From DASXRA01 sp036502575 (GTDB lineage Bacteria; Actinomycetota; Actinomycetes; Mycobacteriales; Jatrophihabitantaceae), in the NCBI GenBank assembly GCA_036502575.1, contig DASXYL010000083.1:186001-250000 (forward strand): a stretch of DNA of 64,000 nucleotides, read 5' to 3'. Shown piece by piece: positions 1 through 7,875 of this stretch. Every line of letters begins with the position of its first letter. Position 1 is the stretch's first letter. Both the position numbers and the translations under genes were made by a program. The notes under the pieces are model-generated. The model saw only the letters and a list, made by a program, of their open reading frames with translations, was not told the origin of the DNA and made no database searches.

Positions 1-1191
1 GTCAGCCACGTCGCCGGCCAGCCGCAGTCCGGGGAAGCGCTTGATCAGCGAGCCGATCGCGATGCGCAGCTCGGCCCGGGCGAGGGACGCGCCGAGGCAG
101 TAGTGCGGGCCGTGACCGAACGCGAGATGCTCGCCCGCAGTGGGCCGCGCGTGGTCGAACTGGTCCGGGTCGCCGTCGGTGAAGATCGCCTCGTCGCGGC
201 TGGCCGAGCAGATCGCGGCGAGCACGGCGCTTCCCTTGGGGATGACGGTTCCGGCCAGGTCGACGTCCTCGAGGGTGATCCGCAGCGGGCCGCCGTCGCC
301 GATCGGGTTGATCCGCAGTAGCTCCTCGATCGCGTTCGGCAGCGTCTCCGGGTGCTCGCGCAGGGCGGCGAGCTGCTCCGGGTGGCGCAGCAGGGTGAAC
401 ACGCACATCCCGATCATGCTGACCGTGGTCTCGTGTCCGGCGACCAGCAACGTGATGCCCATGACGACGAGCTCCCACTCGCTGAGCTTGCCGAGCTCGT
501 CGCGGGCCTGGACCAGCCCGCTGAGCAGATCGTCGCCCGGGTGTTCACGCTTGCTGGCGACCAGCTCGGTCAGATAGGCGACCAGCGACTGCCGTCGAAC
601 CAGCATCTCCTGGGTGTCGTGCGACTTGAGCGAGACGAACGCATCCGACCAGCCGCGGAACTTGTCCCGATCCTCGAACGGAATGCCGAGCAGCTCGCAG
701 ATCACCATGACCGGCAGCGGGAAGGCGAGGGCAGTGTTCAGGTCGGCCGGCGCGCCACCGCGCTCCATCGAGTCGAGCAGCTCGTCGGTGATCTGCTGAA
801 TGCGCGGCTCCAGGGCGCGCACCCGGCGAGCGGTGAACTCGCTCAGCACCAGCTTGCGCAGCCGGGTGTGCTCGGGGGGATCCATGGAGAACAGGCTGCC
901 CGGAACGACCGGCAGGTCGGAGAGCTTGGGCGCGTCCGGGTCCAGGGTCGCGGCCCGGCTGAACCGTGGGTCGGCGAGCACCGTCCGCGCGTCGGCGTGC
1001 CGGCTGGCGACGAAACCCGGATCACCGCTGGGGAAGCGCACCGACGCCACCGGGCACTGCGATCGCAGCTCCCGGTACAGCGGCGGCAGCTCGGTCGCGG
1101 ACGGACGGTGGAACGGGTACTCGTACCGCGTCGCCTCGATGGTCTCCGACGCTGCCGGATCGGGGGTGTGGTCGTGCTGCTGAACGGTCAT
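1..1191 (-). CDS. Cytochrome P450 (3' end cut by window edge)
   Basis: Heme-thiolate monooxygenase, soluble bacterial class, about 397 codons visible; only the last ten or so residues should be missing beyond base 1. The start is the ATG at 1191. Visible hallmarks are the I-helix oxygen-binding motif AGHETT near residue 250, the K-helix ExxR motif in IEELLRINP, and the heme loop FGHGPHYCLGASLAR with the thiolate Cys near residue 364. It is divergent from the exporter gene and shares the 1192-1401 promoter region with it. In a peptide-modifying cluster it could hydroxylate or oxidise the product, or replace the flavin dehydrogenase that is not seen in the window; that role is inference. P450 identity is certain, substrate unknown. 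Confidence 0.95.
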   Translation of the reverse strand, partial: MTVQQHDHTPDPAASETIEATRYEYPFHRPSATELPPLYRELRSQCPVASVRFPSGDPGFVASRHADARTVLADPRFSRAATLDPDAPKLSDLPVVPGSLFSMDPPEHTRLRKLVLSEFTARRVRALEPRIQQITDELLDSMERGGAPADLNTALAFPLPVMVICELLGIPFEDRDKFRGWSDAFVSLKSHDTQEMLVRRQSLVAYLTELVASKREHPGDDLLSGLVQARDELGKLSEWELVVMGITLLVAGHETTVSMIGMCVFTLLRHPEQLAALREHPETLPNAIEELLRINPIGDGGPLRITLEDVDLAGTVIPKGSAVLAAICSASRDEAIFTDGDPDQFDHARPTAGEHLAFGHGPHYCLGASLARAELRIAIGSLIKRFPGLRLAGDVAD

Positions 1192-1314
1192 GGCATCTCC
1201 AGCGGGCGAGCGGACATGGTGCAGGCCGTCGATCTTGACGTCGTCGCCTTGCGGATCACCTGCGTAGCCGATCGGCCCAGCCGAGCCCCCGAGCCGAGCT
1301 CCGGGCTGATCGCC

Positions 1315-1346
1315 TCAAGCGGGGCTCAAGCGAGCCGTCCTACCGT
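1315..1346 (+). promoter_or_regulatory. Candidate SARP-activated promoter of the exporter/KS-III-like operon
   Basis: Two direct copies of the heptamer TCAAGCG start at 1315 and 1326, exactly 11 bp apart, and the second ends 8 bp before a TACCGT hexamer (1341-1346) that fits a -10 element. SARP activators are known to bind heptamer repeats at 11-bp (one helical turn) spacing placed about 8 bp upstream of -10. The exporter ATG follows at 1402. A SARP gene lies 2.7 kb away, which supports the reading, but no second site with the same heptamer was found upstream of the precursor gene. Confidence 0.45.
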
Positions 1347-1401
1347 CCGCGGCAAGCCGACGTCAGCGCTGGCTGGCCCCTCGACCGGCAAGGAGACCAC
1401 C

Positions 1402-2907
1402 ATGACGACCGATTTTGCCGAGCCGTCCGCGGCGGCCACGTCCGTGGCGGACCCGCGACGGTGGTGGGTACTCACGGTCGTCTCGTTCGCTCAGTTCATG
1501 ATCGCGATCGACTCCTCGATCGTGAACGTGATGGGTCCGCGCCTCAAGGAGGCCATCGGGCTGTCCACAACGGGGCTGCAGTGGGTGATGAACATCTACG
1601 TGCTGCTCTTCGGCGGGTTGCTGCTGCTCGGTGGCCGGCTCGCCGACGTGATCGGTCGGAAGCAGATCTTCCTGTTCGGGCTGGTGGTGTTCACCGGCGC
1701 GTCGCTGGCCGCCGGGTTCGCGCACAGCGAGACGCAGCTGCTCACCGCGCGGGCCGTGCAGGGCATCGCCGCGGCCGCCCTGTCGCCGGCGTCGCTGTCC
1801 ATCCTCGTGACCTCGTTCCCCGACCCCGCCGAACGCAGCAAGGCCTTCGGCGTTTGGGGCGCGGTGATCGGCATCGGGGCCAGCGTCGGCACGATCATCG
1901 GCGGCGCGATCGTCAACACCGACTGGAGGTGGGCGTTCTGGATCAACGTGCCCGTCGGGGTGGCGCTCGGCGTCGCCGCCGTCGCGTTGATCCACATCCG
2001 CCGGCCGTCCGGCGCGCGACCACCGGCCGATGTGCCCGGTGCGCTCACCGCCACCGGCGGTCTGGTGCTGCTGGTCTACGGGATCGTCACCAGCACCGAA
2101 CACGGCTGGACCGACTGGCGCACGCTGGGCTCCTTCGCCGTGTCCGCCGCCCTGCTCACCGCCTTCGTCGTGGTGGAGCAGCGAAGCCCCTCGCCGCTGG
2201 TGCCGCTGCGACTGTTCCGCGCGCGCTCGGTGGTGGCGGGCAGCCTGGGCGAGTTCCTGACCGCCGCGCTGATGATGCCGCTGTTCTTCCTGCTCCCGCT
2301 GTACATGCAAGAGGTGCTGGGCTACAGCCCGCTCAAGACCGGCCTGGCCTGGCTGCCGACCAGCCTGGGGCTGATCCTGCTGGCTCCGGTGCTCTCCCAG
2401 CTGATCACCAAGACCGGGCCCCGGGCCATGTATCTCGGCGGCGTGGTCGCCCTGGGAGCCGTCCTCGTGATCGCCGTCGGCATCCCCCAGCACGCGAGCT
2501 ACGAACGGTTCATGCTGCCGCTGTCCGCCCTCTTCGGCGTCGGCCTGCTCGCCTGCCTGCTCGCCACGCCGATCGTCGGCACGTCGGGCGCCACTGACGA
2601 GGACGCGGGCACGACCTCGGCGCTGCTCAACGCGTCGACGCAGATCGGCGCCGCCTTCGGTATCGCGATCTCGGTGACGGTGCTGAACACCCGCGCAGCG
2701 CATCTGGTCGCCCACGGCGCGACGGCGAACGAGGCGCTGGTCAAGGGCCTGAGCACGGCGTTCGCCGTCCTGTTCGTCATGCTGGCGCTCAGCGCGATCA
2801 ACGGGCTGATCGGCTTCCGCGGACTCGGCCAGCCCGCCGCCAGCGAGGCACCGGCCTCGGCGACGCTGCCGGTGGGCGCGCCGGCCGAAGCACACCCCCA
2901 TCCGTGA
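1402..2907 (+). CDS. MFS drug exporter, DHA2 (EmrB/QacA) family
   Basis: Integral membrane proton-driven efflux pump of 501 residues, a length typical of 14-helix DHA2 transporters. The start is the ATG at 1402, preceded by AGGAGA six bases upstream. After a short cytoplasmic N-terminus (PRRWWVLTVVSFAQFM begins helix 1), the family aspartate lies in helix 1 (IAIDSSIVNV) and motif A appears as GGRLADVIGRK between helices 2 and 3. Hydrophobic segments continue to about residue 475, followed by an Ala/Pro-rich tail. It is the first gene of a plus-strand pair with the KS-III-like gene 24 bp downstream. Position in the cluster suggests export of, or self-resistance to, the cluster product; specificity cannot be read from sequence. 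Confidence 0.93.
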   Translation: MTTDFAEPSAAATSVADPRRWWVLTVVSFAQFMIAIDSSIVNVMGPRLKEAIGLSTTGLQWVMNIYVLLFGGLLLLGGRLADVIGRKQIFLFGLVVFTGASLAAGFAHSETQLLTARAVQGIAAAALSPASLSILVTSFPDPAERSKAFGVWGAVIGIGASVGTIIGGAIVNTDWRWAFWINVPVGVALGVAAVALIHIRRPSGARPPADVPGALTATGGLVLLVYGIVTSTEHGWTDWRTLGSFAVSAALLTAFVVVEQRSPSPLVPLRLFRARSVVAGSLGEFLTAALMMPLFFLLPLYMQEVLGYSPLKTGLAWLPTSLGLILLAPVLSQLITKTGPRAMYLGGVVALGAVLVIAVGIPQHASYERFMLPLSALFGVGLLACLLATPIVGTSGATDEDAGTTSALLNASTQIGAAFGIAISVTVLNTRAAHLVAHGATANEALVKGLSTAFAVLFVMLALSAINGLIGFRGLGQPAASEAPASATLPVGAPAEAHPHP

Positions 2908-2931
2908 CGTGTAGCGCGAAGGGGCACCTCC

Positions 2932-4002
2932 ATGCGCTGGGACCACCTGTACCTGGCCGCGCTCGGCACCTATCTGCCGTCCCAGCGCGAGAGCGCCGCG
3001 TCCGCGGTCGCCGACGGGCTCTTCGATGCGCAGGAGTACGAGCGCTACGAGTGCCGTGGGGTGACCGTCGCCGGCGTGGACGAACCGCCGCCGGACATGG
3101 CCGTGTGGGCCGCCCGGCGGGCGCTGTCCCACAGTGACCACGGCGACGCCGACTTCGCGCTGCTCCTGCACGCCTCGATGTACCACCAGGGACGTGACCT
3201 GTGGACGCCCGCGCATTACGTACAGCGCGGCACGATCGGCGGACCGGCATTGGCGGTCGACGTCTACCAGGGCGCCAACGGCAGCCTGGCTGCCCTCGAG
3301 CTCGCGGCGTCCCATCTCATGGCGCGCGAAGGCGGGCCGCCGGCGGCATTGATCACCTGTGCCGACAGCTTCCCGCTACCCGGATTCGATCGGTGGCGTT
3401 CGGACAGCGATTGCGTGTTCGGCGACGGCGCGGTGGCGGCGGTGCTGTCCCGCGACCACGGGCCACTGCGGCTGCTCGCCACCGCGTCGGTGTCCGACCC
3501 GGAGCTGGAGCCGGTGTTCCGCGGCAACGGCGGCTGGACGACGGCGCCGCACCTGGATTGCCGCCCGATCGACCTGCGCGGACGCAAGCAGGAGTGGATG
3601 CGTGAGCAGGCCGACGTGCCTGCCGTCTACGGCCGGGTGGCCGCGAACGCCCGAGCGGCCGTCGACCAGGCGCTGCAGGACGCCGGCGTCGCCCTGGGCG
3701 ACATCGAGCTGCTCGTCCACGCCAACATCGCGCGCCCGCTCGCCGAGGCGCAGTTCCATCACGCACTCGGCATCCCGGCGCAGCGCACGACCTATGAGTG
3801 GGGACGCGACATCGGGCACGTCGGCGGCGCCGACCAGCTCCTCGGCCTGGACCACCTGATGGAGTCCGGACGGCTCGCGGCGGGGCAGCGCGTGCTGCTG
3901 GTCGGCGCGGGCATGGGTTTCACCTGGACGGCTGCGGTCGTCGAGATGAGCGGTCCCGCTGCCCCGCCGGAGCGTCGCCGCGGGTGGTTCCGACGGTCGT
4001 AA
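2932..4002 (+). CDS. Ketosynthase-III-like protein lacking the catalytic Cys
   Basis: Thiolase-fold protein of 356 residues related to 3-oxoacyl-ACP synthase III (FabH) and KS-III-like acyltransferases. AAGGGG precedes the ATG. The nucleophile position, Cys112 in E. coli FabH, aligns with Ala115 in the local motif GANGSLAAL. The catalytic His is kept (His263 in LLVHANIARP), while the Asn of the triad is replaced by His in GRDIGHVGG near residue 294. The protein therefore should not do a normal Cys-dependent condensation; it could be an acyltransferase, a cyclase-like or a scaffold member of the KS-III-like family found in secondary metabolism. It follows the exporter gene closely and converges with the SARP gene. 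Family assignment is firm, activity unknown. Confidence 0.85.
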   Translation: MRWDHLYLAALGTYLPSQRESAASAVADGLFDAQEYERYECRGVTVAGVDEPPPDMAVWAARRALSHSDHGDADFALLLHASMYHQGRDLWTPAHYVQRGTIGGPALAVDVYQGANGSLAALELAASHLMAREGGPPAALITCADSFPLPGFDRWRSDSDCVFGDGAVAAVLSRDHGPLRLLATASVSDPELEPVFRGNGGWTTAPHLDCRPIDLRGRKQEWMREQADVPAVYGRVAANARAAVDQALQDAGVALGDIELLVHANIARPLAEAQFHHALGIPAQRTTYEWGRDIGHVGGADQLLGLDHLMESGRLAAGQRVLLVGAGMGFTWTAAVVEMSGPAAPPERRRGWFRRS

Positions 4003-4071
4003 GGACGGCGACGACAACGACGGACGGCCGTGAGGACGGTGGCGATGGCCGTGGCTACGAGGCAGCAGCGA

Positions 4072-4872
4072 TCAGGGGGTGGCGGTGCGGACCGTGGCCA
4101 ACAGGCCCTCCGCGCCGAACTCCTGGATCTGCCCGCCCAGGATGTCGCGGTGCAACCGTTGCAACGGCTGGCAGGGCTCCAGGCCGAGCTCGGTGGTGAG
4201 CGCCGCCCGCAGCCGGCGGAACGCCGCCAGCGCCTCGGACTGCCGTCCACAGCGGTGCAGCGCGAGCATCAGCAGCGCGTGCAGGCTCTCGTGGAACGGG
4301 TGCCGCGCCGTGGACGCGGCGAGCTCGCCGAGCACCTCGCGGTGCTGCCCCAGCCGTAGCCGCGCGGTGAAGCACGCCTCCTGCGCGGTGAGCCGGAGCT
4401 CCTCGAGGCGGAGGATCTCCACCTCGAGCACGCGGCCGGCCGGCACGTCGACCAGCGCGGGTCCGCGCCACAGCGCCAGGGCGCGGTCCAGCTGCGCGGC
4501 GGCCGTCGCCTCGTCACCGGCGCGCAGCGCGTCCTGCCCGGCGTGGGCCAGGCGTTCGAACTCGCGGGCGTCCAGGTGCGGGTCGGGGTCGGCGAAGACG
4601 TATCCGGACGCGCGGGTGCCGATGACCTCCCGGGCGTCGTATCCCGCGCCGGCGATGTTGACGCGCAGGTGCCGGATGTAGGTCTGCAAGGTGGTGGCGG
4701 CAGTGCGCGGCGGGTCGTCGCCCCACAGCTCGTCGATGAGCGTGGGCACGGTGACGACCTGCCCGGGCTGCACGACCAGGGTGGCGAGGACTTTTCGGGA
4801 CTTGGCCGCGGACGGCACCACGCTGTGCTGGTCGTGGCGCACGTCGAGCGGGCCGAGGATGGCGATGTGCAT
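4072..4872 (-). CDS. SARP-family pathway activator (BTAD)
   Basis: Transcriptional activator of 266 residues with the classic short SARP layout: an N-terminal OmpR-like winged helix (residues about 1-95; it opens MHIAILGPLDV and contains KSRKVLATLVVQPG and TLQTYIRHLR) followed by a bacterial transcriptional activation (BTAD) TPR domain (about 100-250, with RLRLGQHREVLGEL and LHRCGRQSEALAAFRRLR). There is no NB-ARC or extended TPR part. The start is the ATG at 4872 with GGGGGA upstream. It is divergent from the precursor peptide gene and sits inside the cluster, so it is the likely pathway-specific switch; the paired heptamers at 1315-1332 are a candidate target. Confidence 0.93.
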   Translation of the reverse strand: MHIAILGPLDVRHDQHSVVPSAAKSRKVLATLVVQPGQVVTVPTLIDELWGDDPPRTAATTLQTYIRHLRVNIAGAGYDAREVIGTRASGYVFADPDPHLDAREFERLAHAGQDALRAGDEATAAAQLDRALALWRGPALVDVPAGRVLEVEILRLEELRLTAQEACFTARLRLGQHREVLGELAASTARHPFHESLHALLMLALHRCGRQSEALAAFRRLRAALTTELGLEPCQPLQRLHRDILGGQIQEFGAEGLLATVRTATP

Positions 4873-5115
4873 TGTCCCCCGTCCTTTCCGTGCGATCGGT
4901 GGATCAGCCGCACGGCCATCACGGTGCCAGCAGAACGAGGCCACCGGACAGTGCGCGGCGCACCAATCGGGGCTGAAGTACCCACTGGGCCGATCATGAC
5001 GATTTCACGGTCGAATGGTGATTGCGCCACTGGCTGATTCGACGAGCGGTCACGGAAACTTTCGCTGCGGAAGCCGCCGGGGCTTCACGCCAATCCAATT
5101 CTTTGGGGAGCCATC
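4873..5115. promoter_or_regulatory. Divergent promoter region, SARP gene / precursor peptide gene
   Basis: A 243-bp spacer between two genes transcribed outward. Toward the precursor side it turns noticeably AT-richer. TCACG-type heptamers occur at 5004 (TTCACGG), 5049 (GTCACGG) and 5084 (TTCACGC); their spacing of 45 and 35 bp does not match the strict 11/22-bp SARP pattern, so they are only weak candidates. A GGGGAG ribosome-binding site precedes the ATG at 5116. No clear -35/-10 pair could be assigned. Confidence 0.4.
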
Positions 5116-5403
5116 ATGGCCAACAACCTCGTAATCGATCGGCCCGTGCGCACTGCGGAAATTGCCGCTGAGTGGCGATTCTCCGAATTGATCGCGGACG
5201 CCTGGGTCGAGCCCACACTGATCGCCCGCTACCAGGCCGAGCCGCGGACCGTCCTCGCCGAGTACGGCGTGGCGCTGCAGCCCGGGGAGCAGCCGCCGAC
5301 CCTGTCGATCCCGATCGAAGACCGCATCGTTCGGCTCGGCGACGAGAACTCGAGCTTTCCCAGCTTCTGTCTGTGCGGGCACTCGCAGCAATTCGCGGCG
5401 TAG
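5116..5403 (+). CDS. RiPP precursor peptide with nitrile-hydratase-like leader
   Basis: A 95-residue protein that looks like a ribosomal peptide precursor rather than an enzyme. Residues about 20-75 (FSELIADAWVEPTLIARY, then AEPRTVLAEYGV and PIEDRIVRLGD) resemble the nitrile hydratase alpha-subunit-type leader (NHLP) seen in TOMM and related precursors: helical, acidic, with the conserved xEPxxVLAExGV-like stretch. The last 17 residues change character to SSFPSFCLCGHSQQFAA, carrying four Ser (79, 80, 83, 90) and two Cys (85, 87) that a YcaO enzyme could cyclise to azolines. It lies 74 bp upstream of the cyclodehydratase gene. The leader/core boundary is not obvious; a break after VRLGDEN is a guess. 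RBS GGGGAG supports the ATG. Confidence 0.85.
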   Translation: MANNLVIDRPVRTAEIAAEWRFSELIADAWVEPTLIARYQAEPRTVLAEYGVALQPGEQPPTLSIPIEDRIVRLGDENSSFPSFCLCGHSQQFAA

Positions 5404-5477
5404 GACAACTGAACGCGCACGGTCTGCCGGCATCGACCGGCGGGCCGTGCGCGTCTGGCACTGAAGGGGGACCGCAC

Positions 5478-7760
5478 ATGAGCGCAACCGGACGCCTGAT
5501 CGGCCTCAAGCGCCACCTGCGCGCGGAGGTGGTGCACGGCGATGCCACGTACCTGCTGTCCGAACACGGGGTCACCGCCATGTGCGGCGCGGACGTCGAG
5601 ACCGTCGTCCCGCTGCTCGACGGCACCCGTGACCTCGCCAGCGTGCTGCGAGCCGCGACGCCGGGAGTCGCAGCCGCCCAGGTGGGTCAGGTCGTCGGCG
5701 CGCTGATGCGCGCGGGCCTGGTCCGCTACCACGGCGCCGAGCGTTACGCCGAGGAGGCGTACTGGGATCTCGCCGGGCTCGACGGCCACGCGGCGGGCGA
5801 ACGTCTCGCCCGCGCCCGCGTGGACGTGATTGCAGTGGGCGACGTCGACGGCGCGGCGCTCGCCACGGCGTGCGGCGCCGGCGGTCTGGCGGCCGCGACG
5901 CACACCGGCACCACCGTCGAATTGAGTGTTCCCGGGCCGGCCATCACCATCGTCGCCTGCGATGACTACCTCCGGCCGGAGCTCTACGCACTCGACCTGG
6001 CCCACCGGGCGGCCGGGCGTCCCTGGCTACTGGTCAAACCGGTCGGCGCCACCCCCTGGTTGGGGCCGGTGTTCCAGCCCGGCGCGGGCCCGTGCTGGTC
6101 GTGCCTGGCGTTTCGGCTGCGGGCCAACCGGGTGCTCGACACGCCCGTGCGCCGGACCCTCCACGTCGAGGGACCGTTGCAGCTGCCCGCCGCGACGCTC
6201 GGCCCGGTCGCCGCGATCGGCCGGCAGCTGGCCGTCCTGGAGGCGGTGAAGTGGCTGGCCGGGCACCGCCACGACGGGCAGCAGGCCGTGAACACGTTCG
6301 ACTCGGTGGCCGGCGCGTGGCGTCGGCACGAGGTGCGTCGCCGCCCGCAGTGTCCCTCCTGCGGGGACCCCGGACTGATCGCCGCGCAGGCCCGCCGGCC
6401 CGTCGTCGCGCGGTCGCAGCCGAAGGGGTCGTGTGCCGGCACCGGGCACCGCGCCCGCGCGCCGCGCGACGTGCTGGACGAGTACGGCGAGCTGGTCAGC
6501 CCGGTGACCGGCGTCGTCCGCGAGCTGCGCCACGAGCGGCGCGGGCCGGCGATGCTGCACTGCGTCGTGGCCGGCCGCAATCCGGCCGGGCGGTCGTTGG
6601 CCGAGCTGCAGGCCAGCCTGCGCGACACCTGCGGCGGCAAGGGCGTGACCTCGCTGGACGCCGAGGTGAGCGCGCTGTGCGAGTCGTTGGAGCGATACTC
6701 CGGGCAGCTGCAGGGCGACGAACTGCGCGTCCGCGACACCTTCAGCGCGCTGGCCGCCGATGCCGTCCACCCCGACCTGATCCAGCTCTACCACCCCCGT
6801 CAGTTCGCCGACCGGGATCGGTGGAATCGGACCCACTCGCGGTTGCAGTGGGTGTGCGAGCCGTTCGACGAGAACACGCCGATCGACTGGACGCCGGTGT
6901 GGTCGCTCACCCGAGAGCGGCACGTGCTGGTACCGACCGGGCTGGCCTACTTCCCCGGCTCTGCCTGCGCGGAGCCCGTGGCCGGCGACCGGTGCACGGT
7001 TGCCGACTCGAACGGCAACGCCGCTGGCAGCAGCCGCGAGGACGCCATCGTCCAGGGATTCCTGGAACTGGCCGAGCGCGATGCCGTGGCGTTGTGGTGG
7101 TACAACCGCACCCGCCAGCCCGCGATCGACCTGGACGCCTTCGCCGAACCGTGGATCGACGAGCTGCGGGCGATGCACCGAGCACTGGGCCGCGAGGTGT
7201 GGGCCCTGGACCTCACGTCCGACCTCGGCATCCCCGCCGTTGCCGCCGTCTCGCGCCGACTCGACCACCCCACCGAGGACATCGTGCTCGGGTTCGGGGC
7301 GCACTTCGATCCGCGGCTGGCCGTGCGGCGCGCACTCGCGGAGGTCAACCAGCTGCTGCCGGCGGTGCTCCCCGTCGACGGCGGCGGCTACGCAGTCGAC
7401 GCTCCGGACGCAGTGGCCTGGTGGCGTACCGCGACGGTGGCCAACCAGCCCTACCTGCTGCCCGACCCGGCGGCGACCGGGCGGGGGCCGGCGGACTTCG
7501 AGTACCGGCCGCGCGCAGATCTGCGCGACGACGTCGCCGCAGCCGTCCGCGTCGCGCGCGCGATCGGCTCCGAGCTGCTCGTGCTCGACCAGACGCGTCC
7601 GGACATCGGGCTCCCCGTGGTCAAGGTGATCGTCCCCGGACTTCGGCACTTCTGGGCCCGCTTCGCCCCGGGCCGGCTCTACGACGTGCCGGTGCGGCTG
7701 GGCCGCCTGGACAAACCGACCCGCTACGACGAGCTCAATCCCCTCCCAATGTTCTTATAG
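5478..7760 (+). CDS. Fused TOMM cyclodehydratase (RRE/E1-like + YcaO)
   Basis: ATP-dependent enzyme expected to convert Ser/Cys of the neighbouring precursor into oxazoline/thiazoline rings. The 760 residues start at the ATG with AAGGGGGA upstream. The N-terminal half is the ocin-ThiF/E1-like leader-binding part: a RRE-like region in residues 1-95 and paired CxxC zinc sites (CWSC near residue 210, CPSC near 290). The C-terminal half from about residue 340 is the YcaO domain, with ATP-site stretches SALCESLERYSG and SREDAIVQGFLELAERDA. The tail NPLPMFL resembles the Pro-rich C-terminus of azoline-forming YcaO enzymes. The last sense codon is TTA (7755-7757). No flavin azoline dehydrogenase is seen in the window, so products may stay azolines, be oxidised by the P450, or need a gene outside. 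Confidence 0.93.
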   Translation: MSATGRLIGLKRHLRAEVVHGDATYLLSEHGVTAMCGADVETVVPLLDGTRDLASVLRAATPGVAAAQVGQVVGALMRAGLVRYHGAERYAEEAYWDLAGLDGHAAGERLARARVDVIAVGDVDGAALATACGAGGLAAATHTGTTVELSVPGPAITIVACDDYLRPELYALDLAHRAAGRPWLLVKPVGATPWLGPVFQPGAGPCWSCLAFRLRANRVLDTPVRRTLHVEGPLQLPAATLGPVAAIGRQLAVLEAVKWLAGHRHDGQQAVNTFDSVAGAWRRHEVRRRPQCPSCGDPGLIAAQARRPVVARSQPKGSCAGTGHRARAPRDVLDEYGELVSPVTGVVRELRHERRGPAMLHCVVAGRNPAGRSLAELQASLRDTCGGKGVTSLDAEVSALCESLERYSGQLQGDELRVRDTFSALAADAVHPDLIQLYHPRQFADRDRWNRTHSRLQWVCEPFDENTPIDWTPVWSLTRERHVLVPTGLAYFPGSACAEPVAGDRCTVADSNGNAAGSSREDAIVQGFLELAERDAVALWWYNRTRQPAIDLDAFAEPWIDELRAMHRALGREVWALDLTSDLGIPAVAAVSRRLDHPTEDIVLGFGAHFDPRLAVRRALAEVNQLLPAVLPVDGGGYAVDAPDAVAWWRTATVANQPYLLPDPAATGRGPADFEYRPRADLRDDVAAAVRVARAIGSELLVLDQTRPDIGLPVVKVIVPGLRHFWARFAPGRLYDVPVRLGRLDKPTRYDELNPLPMFL

Positions 7761-7875
7761 CGGACTTTCGCCCAACAATCTCCGCTAGATGCTGGTCCGA
7801 TCCGGTGACGTCTTATTTACTCTACGGACATCCGTGTTAGAGATGCTGTGAGCAGACCGATGCCGGGGAGGTCGC

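Noticed and set aside
352..2907. Very long open frame running from inside the P450 gene through the exporter
   Set aside because: The part before 1402 is antisense to the P450 and has no family features; the ATG at 1402 has a proper AGGAGA site and starts the conserved exporter.
1363..3315. 650-codon frame on the minus strand
   Set aside because: It is an antisense shadow of the exporter and KS-III-like genes, rich in Arg/Gln/Gly with no domain.
5172..5477. N-terminal extension of the cyclodehydratase through the precursor region
   Set aside because: It reads the precursor gene in the wrong frame; ATG 5478 has an AAGGGGGA site and matches the family start.
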